A stretch of DNA of 64,000 bases, from contig JBCFYV010009882.1 of NCBI GenBank assembly GCA_039000515.1, positions 54,611,846-54,675,845 of the forward strand, written 5' to 3'. A program made the position numbers and the translations under genes. The notes under the pieces are model-generated. The model was not told the DNA's origin, did not search any database, and was given only the letters and a program-made list of their open reading frames with translations. Below, one piece after another: positions 54,111 to 64,000 of the stretch. This stretch comes from Timema cristinae. Taxonomy: Eukaryota > Arthropoda > Insecta > Phasmatodea > Timematidae. How positions within the stretch are numbered: the first letter of the stretch is position 1; the number at the start of each line of letters is the position of its first letter.

Positions 54111-56540
54111 ACATGTAAACCAGCACTCAACAGCAGCTCTAGTAAGCCACACTATGCCAGAATGTCCTATCTTGAATGATGCACAGTTATTGCCCCACAG
54201 TGGCCAAAATTGTAGCTATGCTTAAACTTTGAACATCCATGGCCCCAAAATGGGATAAAAATTTAAACCTAAAGGTATTCTAATGTCAAGTTTGGTTAAG
54301 ATCCATCAATTGGTTTAAACTTTTAGGGTGGAGTAAATCAGAAGCATGCTTAAAAGAGAAAGAAACCTGACCATCTCATTGGTTCCATGTAAATATTTAA
54401 ATGTGCATGTTTCATTATGTCATCTGTTAGTGGGTTTAAAAGTAATTAAAATCAAAGAATTTTGTTATTTTTTTAAAATCCAGGCATATTAATAACTCTA
54501 ATTTAATCTGGGTGAATTGAAAGTGATAATGATAGTCTATTGAGTGACTTTGATGATAATACTGTGTTTGAAAAAAAATAATACCAAAACAAAATCAAAC
54601 CGAGTGGCAAGTAGAAGCCAATTGGTTCATGTTGGTACAGATTTAGTTTCAAAGCAAAACTTGCAATTGATGTGAATGTGAAAATTCAGAGCCTTTAAAA
54701 TTGTTTGAATGTATTTTATTGATGAGTTGGCACATCCTATTTCTGAACAAATTAATCTTCATGTTAATAAGACCATAGCTCCCTCCATTTGTTGAAATAT
54801 CATAGTAAGGAGCATGAGAGAGGAAACAAATGCTGAGTAATTCAAGTGTTTTATTGGACTAACGATATTACAAGAATTTGTACAAAAACAACCACTTTAA
54901 TGGGGGGGTTTTCTACCTAAGACTGACACCTCTTTCTTGCTATAAATATAGATTGCTCATTGTTTCCATCTCCTTAAGAATTTTCATTTTAATGACAAAA
55001 GAAAATATGGTAACACTGAACCAAACACAATATTAATTAAAATTAGACTTATACTACAGTATGATTTTGGTAGGAAGAACAATAGAAGTTAGGTACTAAA
55101 GTTACTAAAACCATTTTAATATATTCATACATCAAGTCATTTTATTTGCAGCTGTCATTTTTGATAGATATTATCAATACCTATAGAATAACACAAAAAT
55201 TACAGTAAAATGTTATCAATGTTGGCTGCAAATAAATGTGTTTGAATTTTCTCTACTGTTCTTCCAACCGAAATCATGGTGTAGGTTAGTAAATGGCTTG
55301 AGAAGACAAAAACGGAATAATATTTGCTCTTTTAAAAAATGTAAGTGTTTGATTTTTTTTTTTTATTTGAAAGGTATTCTTTAAGTACAGCTAAATATTA
55401 CTCAAATGATAAAATCTCTCAACTTAACTCTGTTACCTTGTTTCTTACACTGATTTCATTTAAGCAGCAATTTCTCAGTATCAGTTGGTAGGGAATATGC
55501 CAGGTGAACAAGTTCTCGATCAAAATTTTTTTTAAATTGCCATGTGTAAACTTTAAAAATAAAAAGCTTGATTTAATAATATTGTTAGACCTATATTTAA
55601 AATAATTCAACTATTTGAACACATGTATTTGGTAATTCATTGATTTGAAATCACTACAACTCCCCACATTTTAAGTCGTCAAGCTTACTTTTCTCTCATT
55701 TTTATTGGTTAGAGAAAAATAATAATTTTATGTATTTTGCCTCATTTAGTATTACAAATAATTTAGTTTGTCAGTATAATAAATATTTCTTTATTAAAAG
55801 ATAATAATACAAATTTTTATTTGAATATTTATATCATGTAAGTTTATACTTTTCCTGTATCAAGTTTAGAGAGGGCTGAGTGGCCTTCCACCTTTTCTAA
55901 GTAACAAAGAGGTATTTTTGCTTTATTTTTTGGTTCCATTGACAGAAATACATTGCAACAAAAACATTTGACTTCAGTTAGTACATCATAAACTATGTTA
56001 TGTTTCTTACCTGTTTTATAATGTATTTTTTATCCATTTATAATGTATTTCATTAATGCATACACATCTTATTTTCACTTGGCTGACTGTACAGTTAATT
56101 TTAATTTTAAAAGTATATAAGCCCCACAACAATAATGAAAATATATCTCATATCATGAGAGTTTTGGAGTGTTTATCTTAATATTGTATTAATGTTGAGA
56201 GTTTATGGAACATGGCTAAGTTTACCCCTAAAAAACAACCAGCATTAAGACCAGGAAAATTAAATAAATTGCCAAAATTGTGTTAAAGTGGTATGAACTT
56301 ATAAAGCTGAAAATTTGATTATTTTCTAAACCCCAAGTATGCCATAACAAGTTAATGAGCCAAGAAAAAATACATTTAATTCAAATGTGTGATGAGGTGG
56401 ACTGGATAGAACTAGCTCAAGATAGGCATAGATACTTTTCTCAGTGCTGCAATGAACATTCAAGTTCCTAGCCATAGTATGTTTAAGTAAACTTTATTGT
56501 TATTTAAAACTAGAGTGGATCTGTCCATCATTGGAGTCAG
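54111..56540. other. AT-rich non-coding stretch
   Basis: No coding region recognised. A TGTCAAGTTTGGTTAAGATC motif near 54290, of the kind seen at repeat ends, is the only hint. Nothing else seen across 2.4 kb. Confidence 0.4.
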
Positions 56541-56800
56541 TAGTTTCTACACTAAACTTCATCACAGAAGTCTTGGTTTGAATCATGGTTTATGCAAATA
56601 GATACGAATTAAATTTTAAGTTATTAGGTAAACCCACCATTGTTAGTTGATTAAGAAACTATACTACCTACCTTTGGTTTAGGACCGCCTATTGGATGTT
56701 CCAAGGGTCAGTCTACCAGTGGTTCAGAGTCTATTATTGTTGGATGTCTCAAGAGACCAGGTTCAGAACCCACTTTTGTTGGAGTCCCAAGAAGTAATCA
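56541..56800 (-). repeat. inverted relic of the 48-bp repeat and its flank
   Basis: On the minus strand, 56790-56690 reads as two 48-bp units (TGAACCACTGGTAGACTGAC, GGAACATCCAATAG), and 56590-56545 matches the sequence beside the main array at 28590-28630 (GATTCAAACCAAGACTTC). The unit plus flank therefore travels as a larger repeat. Confidence 0.7.
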
Positions 56801-56993
56801 TGTAGTCTTGTTAAGTAAGCTTCTGAAAAAATCCAAAGAAGTCAGAATATTCCAACTTCTGCTTAAAAGAATATGCCTATAATATGTAAAGAGTTATGTG
56901 GGTACATACAACCTTAAATTAATACATACTTTAATTTTATCCAATAGAAAGTGATATCTTTTAAGTTGACATGCTTTTGGTAATGTTTTATAG

Positions 56994-57273
56994 CAGTCGT
57001 CACCAAATGGCGGGCCACAGACGCATTTTTAAGGACCTTGACAAGATTACGATAAACAGAAGAAATGATGCTATTTTGGTGGTGGGCGGGTAGTAGACAT
57101 GGAAGGCCAGAAATAATAAATAAGTAAAATAACTGAAAGGAAATAAAATCCCGATTTGAATTAGTATAGTTCTATAGGGCTTGAACATGAGTCACATTTA
57201 AAGTTTTGCCAGACCGCGGAAGAATGTCGAGTTTTTAAAACGGACCTACATCAAAAATAATTGAGGACCCCTG
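56994..57273. mobile_element. short non-autonomous hAT (MITE)
   Basis: 280 bp starting CAGTCGTCACCAAATGG and ending GAGGACCCCTG. The inward-read ends resemble Charlie-type hAT termini (CAGGGGTCCTCAA). Flanking 8-mers TTTTATAG (56986-56993) and TTGTACAG (57274-57281) agree at 6 of 8. No transposase. Confidence 0.6.
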
Positions 57274-57281
57274 TTGTACAG

Positions 57282-57844
57282 CATGATAGTTTTTAACTAT
57301 TATTATATGTCTTATAATTGTTATAAAATGTTTTGTGTAACCAAATATTCTGTCTCATTTCTGGGAGAGTTCACTAGCTTACCTTAATAATGATGGCAAT
57401 TTTTGTTTGCTTAAATTTATATTTAGATTAGTATTTTACATATATATTTTTATAAAATGTAAATTAGATATTGCCTAGAGTTTCAATAGACCATGCTAGA
57501 TAATTTTAAAATCATGAAATGTTTACTTGCACAAGCTCTGTAAATAATTTTAAAATGAGAGATTTTTTAGTTGATTTATAATACTTTAATAATTACAAAG
57601 GATAACATACCTATCTTTATTTATTATAAATAATTAATATAGTAATACTACTATCTATGACTTTAATTTACGAGAGCCTTCACTTATGCTTAATCTGCTA
57701 ACTAGTTACTACATAAAGATTTCTAATTCCTACACTGATCAAACCATGAATGAATGCAATTTCTAGACATCCCTTTGGGATTTTTTTATTTTTGTGCTTC
57801 ATACCTTATTAACCAACCAAGCTACTGCATTATTTAAATTAATG
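57282..57844. other. AT-rich non-coding stretch
   Basis: Nothing recognised. Confidence 0.4.
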
Positions 57845-57970
57845 GAGCAGGGCTTAGGACGGTATAATTAGGAAATGTACCTGTATTTGCATGAAGGGAG
57901 ATTAAAAAAGGATTTAGAGCAAGCTATCTCACTACACTTGGTTGGGACATGAACCCTGACTCCCTGTCAT
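57845..57970 (-). mobile_element. tRNA-derived SINE, family B, partial
   Basis: The minus-strand head TGACAGGGAGTCAGGGTTCA, then TGTCCC, and the body matching GTACCTGTATTTGCATGAAG (plus reading) align with family B at 30770-30895. The tail is missing or too diverged. Confidence 0.55.
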
Positions 57971-59280
57971 GGGTGAGCAACATCTGTATATATTATATTG
58001 TGATAAAAGCAAAAAGTAATATAAATACAAATAAGGCAACATAATAAAACTTCTGCTGTTTAAGTTATTTTCAAAAAAACTTTGAGGTTGAAGTTCAATA
58101 AAGAATTTGTAATGTGCTTTATAAATCCTATGCAATTTTGCATTTATGTTAAAACTCCGGCAGTTTATATGTGAATTTTTTATGTTGTCATTAACTATTA
58201 TCAATATCAAAACACTGGTTGACACTAAATTTTGAAAGTAAATGTCCAATACACAAAATACTCATATTTATATCAATGATATCAACCACTTAAACTATTG
58301 GGTTAAGACGAGAAGAGTAGGCCTAGTTAAAAGGAAATTCAACAATATTCACAGAGATAATGTAGAAACACTTTTGTAGGAACACAACCCAAAGTGATTT
58401 TAATCACGATTCGATCTTGAGTTGAAAATCTTTGGGTCAGACAGTCAAGGAGAAGTCAAGTGCTGAGTTTTATTTACATAAGTATTTACGGTTCTTCAAA
58501 CTCTAAATATATAAAGGCAAATGAAAGTTTGGAATTAGGAAAAATAAACTAATTAAATTTCTGTACATACAAAAAAAAAAAAAAAGAACCAAGTATTGAT
58601 AATTTACTTTCTGAAATATTAAATAAGGAAATTTTTAAGTTATTGGCATATTTAAACAAAAAAAAGTAGGTCTTACATCCAGTTGCCTTCAGATTGTGTT
58701 TACAAAGGAGGAAGAAATGTAGAAGGTTTTCACCATTTTGAAATTGGTTCGTATTATTATTTATTTATTTTGTTGGTTAAAACTCACTGTAAATAACCTA
58801 TGTCAATTTTTTAGGGGGTAATCCATCTTTAGAATTCCCTTGCCCCTGGCATATAGGGATTCTTATCTCTTCCTTCCAAACCTTAAAACACCTTCTAATT
58901 ATTTATTTATGAATACATTAATGTTCCAGTTCCTAGAAAGTTGGTCCTTTGCTCCTAGGTCCCTAGTTGGGTCATTCTATATAAATAGACAAAAACTCTT
59001 ATTGGTAATTTTACATTTTAAATAGTTATTTAAAACTTTAAAACAGATAATGTGTGTTCTAAACCACAACCCTAATGATTTACTACATAAGATTATACAG
59101 TTTATCCATAAGGCCCCTGATATTTGCAATTGAAAATTTTGATTTACAGAAGAATGACATGCAAATCAGAATGACAAATGGGCCAGAAAAATAAAATACA
59201 TACTAAGATAATAATGTATTTGCACCTAATAAGTAATACAAGCTATTGCAATTTTGTGAAAGTGTAACTTTATTAATTTT
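57971..59280. other. AT-rich non-coding stretch
   Basis: Nothing recognised apart from an A-run at 58570-58585. Confidence 0.4.
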
Positions 59281-60613
59281 ACATGTTCACAAAAGTTAAT
59301 TGAGGAGCCCTGGAACCACATGAGACTGGTGGCAAAATATTTTTTATAACTTTATCATAAGCATAGAAAAGCTCGTCTTTCCTAAATGGCCACTTGTAGT
59401 CTCATCTGTTTTCTGTTGGCCCCATGGTATTTACTTCTATACCATCATGAAGTGTGGTAACTATAACACCAGGGTAAACCTTGTCATCATACTCCACGGC
59501 TACCCAGTCGCCTGGTTGAAGTGTTGGAAGGAATCCCGACTCTTCTATCACAGACAAAAGCTAAGGTTCTAAGTCTGTACAATTTTCTGGCTGTGGCTCA
59601 ATGGGGTTGTCATAGTCTTTCACAGTAACCCACTTCTTGTACAAAGTAGTTTGCTCTGAGCGAAACTGTTTATACAAAATGCAGTTGGCTCTGCAAAGCA
59701 TTTCCTAATCATGCATTCTTCTTTATTACCCTCACAGCACAGGTCTTTAAAGAAGTCATGTGGCTTTTTGTGCTCTACCACATCATAGTGATGTGGCACT
59801 TCTGTGAGGAATTTTGTGTTGGCATGCACAGAGCACAAACACATGTCTCGTTCCATTACTTTGGGATCTACAGCCCAAAATGGCCTCAATTTGCAGAAGG
59901 TGGCATAACAGAGCTTATAAGATTGTTCTTTTAAACATAATTTGTGCAAATCTATAAGTGACATATTCAGAAATTGTTTTTACTTAACTTTCTTTTATTG
60001 TATCTTTCTTGCCTAGACACAAGCATGTAAATTTTTCTCTTGACAAGAAAGTTTCTATGTCTTTGGTAACTTTTTCCTTTCTGTCATTGGATTTCCTTGA
60101 GTAAGTAAATGTCAGAGGATTGTTACGCATTACAATCGGCATTGGTTGGCATTTCAGGAAAGTATTGCTTTAACTAATACATCTGCATTTTTTGAATTAC
60201 CTTGCCGGAAACAGCTTGGGCAAATAGTTGCTTCAATTTAAAACCTTTTTCATTCCCATAGTTATGTGCAAGTTGTGTCTTGAGAACTTCTCCAAAAAGC
60301 AATTTCTTCCTAATGTCTGATCCACTCGTCTCCCCCGTAGAGCTGTCTTCACTTTAAATATTGATGTATTTTCAGCCGCGGGTTGTCGGGTATTACGAAG
60401 CAAATGGTAATATTTTTGCTTAAATTTCTGGACAGACTTTATGGCTGATTCTTTGCGCTTAATCTCCTTTTGCAATTTGCGATTTAGTGCAGATCTATTT
60501 TTTAAGGCCCTCTTCCTTCCATCTTCAACTAAGCCTAACAATAGACAATCATCTTCATCTGATGTTTCTGGAGTATTAGTTTTCAAAAAATTGGCCAACT
60601 TGTTGCGCTTCAT
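59281..60613 (-). pseudogene. remnant of an uncharacterised Cys-rich, probably transposon-borne protein
   Basis: Minus strand. Start MKRNKLANFLKTN (60613), then a basic coiled-coil-like stretch (LNRKLQKEIKRKESAIKSVQ), KEKVTKDIETFLSRENL (60085-60035), YATFCKLRPFWAVDPK (59905-59860), MCLCSVHANT (59843-59815), FKDLCCEGNKEECMIRKC (59755-59700). The C-terminal module has PGDWVAVEYDDKVYPGVIVT (59508-59449), then YKWPFRKDELFYAYDKVI and LPPV (59400-59330). I recall the RPFW...RDTCLC-H-N block and the final W-P...D-V-L-PP module from multi-copy invertebrate proteins, but know no function. Several in-frame stops (for example TGA before DYKWPF) indicate a pseudogene. Confidence 0.7.
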
Positions 60614-61736
60614 AGTATTAGCTTGGTAGTTCTTTGTAGTCTTACGCCACTGTTTCCTTCTTTTTTTCTCTCTCTTTTCACGCTTTGTCCGTAATACATT
60701 TCACTTGTTTCTTTTTAAGTCTATTAAGGTACTTATCATGTCTCTTGGCTTTTTCAAGATCAAGGGTTTTGGGATTTGATTTAATCTTATTTGTCGTAAC
60801 TATTCTGCATCTCGTTTCTTCTGTAGCAACTGTTGTTTTGATAGGCTCGGGGGCATTTTATCTGTAAAAAGTTTACATTCTTTAAGAAGAGTTTTAGTTT
60901 AAGTAGTGCAAGCCTAGCCAAGATATGGAGGAAGATAATCACAGTTAAATCAACAAATTTATCATTTTCCTGCATTTGTGGCATTCTCCTGCCAAGCTTA
61001 CTAATTGAAATGGTAGGATAATGACAATTCTGAAAGAAAATGGTTCTAGAAATGATTTGTTGAAATTTAATTATATTTAATGATGAATACCCATGTATTC
61101 AATTAAAATATAATGTTTATATATACTAAAAAAATTACCTACCCAAAAGTTATTGCTGTCAGGATGACCATACACAAAAATACTGTTACAATTAAAGTGA
61201 ATTTACTTGAAATAAAACCACTCAAATACATAAATGTGACTCTGTGACTAAGCACCCATTATACTGCCTTTCTTTATGTATGTGGTGCCACCTACCCTCA
61301 CATTTTAGAACAAAATTGGCGACCTTTACAAATCTCACTTTTGGTTCAGGAGAACAACTCTAAATGATGAGAACTAAAGTAAAAAAGATGCAAATGGAAA
61401 AAGATGCAAATGGAAAAATTTGCAAAAATAACCTCAAAAAATGTGGTTGTAGTACCTAATCAATACAATCAATATGAGAACCATAATCTACCAATTTGTC
61501 AAAACTTCAGAAATATATTGTTTTTATTCTCACCCACAAATTACTAGAATTAATTTTAAATCTGTTCTTCCAATATGTACTACACAAACTTCTACCACCT
61601 TCTTTATAAAGTCCAAAAGACCAATAATAAATTTAAGTTCCTTGAAATTACTATCATTGTATTTTCCTCTAAGGAATAAATGACCTAAAACATGTTTAGC
61701 AACAAACCCGGGTCATTTCCTGGAGGTCAACGACCT
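60614..61736. other. AT-rich stretch, possibly the 5' extension of the preceding pseudogene
   Basis: 60614-60860 is Lys/Arg-rich on the minus strand (KRKKRRKQWRKTT-like, frame-broken) and may belong to the same pseudogene. The rest shows nothing. Confidence 0.35.
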
Positions 61737-62461
61737 TAAGCCGCATACACACCAGTTAGCATAATGGCGAACCAAACAGCAAACCATATTCCAAACTGTA
61801 CACCAAACTGCGCAGCGAACACTGATAGGTGGTGGGGATGTTTGATTTGCTGTTTTTCCATTAGCATCGTCCAAACCCAAGAAGAATAACATGTATCAAC
61901 AAATATCGGCAGCTGCATATATTTGCAGCCATCTCGCCTTGAAGAAGTAAATTAAAAAAAGGCATCTGTGCAGAGATTATTCTTTTATTAATATTATGGT
62001 CTATCAACCACTCCGATTTAATAAGTATTTTTAAATTGTAATTTCTTTTTATTAGATTTTATAAAATAAATAATTTTTTTAGAATAGGCCTAATAGACCC
62101 CACCTACCCACCCTATCTTTTTTTAACTTTTTTTTCTCATCTCTAGGTTGAAGAAAATTCTATGTTCTTAGAAATGTTCGCTTACCCGTCCACACCGTTG
62201 AAACACGTTTGCACATTTCTCTCTGATGAGTCGCCAAAATACCAACATTGGGTGGATCAGGGAAATGTGCACGGATGGTTACCCGTCCACACTATTGAAA
62301 CACGTTTGCACACCTCTCTTTGATGGTTCGTCAAAACACCAACATTGGGTGGATCAAGGAAATTTGCACGGCTTTGTTGCAGGTTCACTGGAATGTTGCA
62401 GCACCTTGCACAGTTCAGCGTTTGGTTAGCCATCCTGCTCGCCAGTGTGTATGAGGCCTTA
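61737..62461. mobile_element. non-autonomous DNA transposon with internal tandem duplication
   Basis: Inverted ends: left AAGCCGCATACACACC... (from 61738) and, read inward on the minus strand, AAGGCCTCATACACACTGG (from 62461), both continuing into GGCGAACCAAAC or GGCTAACCAAAC. The flanks TTAA (61737-61740) and TTAT (62459-62462) overlap the ends and would fit a decayed TTAA site. Inside, a 92-bp unit (TTACCCGTCCACAC...) is duplicated at 62188-62279 and 62280-62371. No transposase. Superfamily uncertain. Confidence 0.65.
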
Positions 62462-63724
62462 TGTTTAACTTCCTACCTGCTCGACATCACTTCCACTCTC
62501 ATATAGCATTTACAAATATCCAACTTCTGACAAGCATTTCTTCAGTCTAACTAGGGCTGTATCCGAATAATCTACTACACATGCCGTCGACCCTTGACGT
62601 TAACTTGATAGTTACATTAGCAATCACGTGATCAAGTGTAGATCTGTCCAAATAGTCACAAAGTGTGCTAATGCACCACTTACATGCCCCTAAGTCCATG
62701 GGTGATAGCAAGTTAGCCTTAATGTACGTTAAATATACTGGTTGGTTTGTAGTGTTGTGTTGGATAATTTGTAATGTGCAGTGAGGATCGGAAGTAGCCA
62801 TATATATACATATATAGGCCTATAGTAAACATTAAATTTATGCTAAATTGATCTACAGAAAAAAAATCCATCCTTGGCTCATATTATCCCCCCCCCCATT
62901 CTTCTATATATTTGTGTTCTCCATTGATTTAGGAGAATATTTTTACTGTTCTAGTTTCACGAGATCTACATGAAATTTACAATAATAATATTGCATTTAT
63001 TTAAACCTTTGTATTCATGTATTTGTATTAATAGTATAAAATAAACCATATCTATGTTCATTTGACAAAGAAAATGTGTCTCTAGCTTGATGTTTGTACT
63101 GTTTGACCCATAGAACGTAATTTTTTAATGAGAAGTTCCCTTTGGTTTGATTTGGTGTTTACTTCATCGCATAATAAGCTAACACACAATCAATAAAGTG
63201 GATGTATTACCTTCAGTAACCATCACTATTTAAATTAGGAGGTTTCTTCAGAAAGTCCACTGATAATTTGTATTGTGCCTTTTAATCAATTTAACTTTAT
63301 GCAGGTCTTAACCTATTTCTTGAATAATACTATAATTACTTACAAAAAAGAAAAGGTTTAATATGTATATGTGTGAAACTAATAAATATGTTGCATATTT
63401 TCATTACAGTCAAACCAACTCAATGTAGTCATTAGCTCATGATTACAGAGCATTTAAAATCCTCTCATATTTTTCTTGGCTTTTATAAAAAACCAAAAGA
63501 AATGTCAACACGGATCAAATAACAATTAATTCAAGACGATGTACAACATAAACACTTTGTTACCAACACATTAAAAAAAGTTACTATATAAAATATAGAC
63601 AGAAAATATATGTTGTAGACAAATAAAAAAAATAGTATGATGTACCACACAGACTTTATCCCTATTTATCTATAAATATACATTTTCTAAAACTCTTAAG
63701 AACTGCGAACAAAAAATAGGTATA
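62462..63724. other. AT-rich non-coding stretch
   Basis: A poly-C run at 62889-62897. No gene or repeat recognised. Confidence 0.4.
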
Positions 63725-64000
63725 CAGTCAACTCTCGATTCTACGACCTTTCACGGTTCCCCGGAAAAGGGTCGTTATTTCGAAGGGGTCGTTATTGGAA
63801 TTTTAACAGATTTTGTTCCACCCCTGATCTTCATACGAAAAAATTGCATTTTTTAGACAACAAATAGCGTGGGTCATCAAAAATCGTTCACAAAATCCAA
63901 CCAAAAACGTAACCAAATCAAAATAACAATGGTAAACAATAGCATGGGTAGTCAAAAATTGTTCACAAAATCAAACCAAAATAGTAACCAAATCGAGAAT
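63725..64000 (+). mobile_element. end of a pogo/Tigger-like element with internal minisatellite
   Basis: After TA (63723-63724) the sequence starts CAGTCAACTCTCGATTCTAC, the style of pogo/Tigger inverted ends (CAGTNNANNCTCGNT). From 63858 a unit of about 75 bp, containing GTTCACAAAATC and AACCAAAA, is repeated (63858-63926 and 63933-64000) and runs off the window. The other end is outside. Confidence 0.6.

Overview
This looks like a piece of an animal nuclear genome, most probably an arthropod and plausibly an insect with a large genome. It is AT-rich, intron-rich, and packed with decayed transposons of nearly every eukaryotic class. The only host gene I can support is a MARCH-type (MARCHF8/MARCHF1-like) membrane E3 ubiquitin ligase on the minus strand. 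Four coding exons (47965-47879, 37993-37917, 22200-22020, 14929-13967) join in frame to 435 codons plus stop. The RING-CH cysteines are split across the second and third exons, and the two membrane segments lie in the fourth. The species assignment is inference from protein similarity and repeat content; I cannot name the organism.

Layout. 1-12 kb, downstream of the ligase gene: a 3' mariner fragment, a tRNA-derived SINE, a degraded Copia element on the plus strand, and a LINE remnant split by an LTR-like insertion. 14-22 kb: the last two exons, with a foldback-like element of about 3 kb in the intron between them. 22-38 kb: a 15.7-kb intron holding a 48-bp tandem array split by a hAT transposon, which itself carries a dimeric SINE, plus a Gypsy element with both LTRs that carries a Helitron-like insertion. 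38-48 kb: an intron holding a Copia element (minus strand, with a SINE in it) and a Penelope-like element invaded by a small TA-flanked MITE and a ZMYM1-like hAT. 48-64 kb, 5' of the first recognised exon: more SINEs, a degraded Gypsy pol, two remnants of invertebrate families I cannot assign a function, several MITEs, and the end of a pogo-like element. Whether this part is still inside the gene (5' UTR introns) or upstream of it cannot be decided here.

The clearest signal is nested insertion that can be read directly: target-site duplications frame many of the elements, and in several cases removing the insertion restores the reading frame of the host element. At least two tRNA-headed SINE families share one 3' tail, and that tail also occurs alone. 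No rRNA, functional tRNA gene, CRISPR array or prokaryotic feature was seen.
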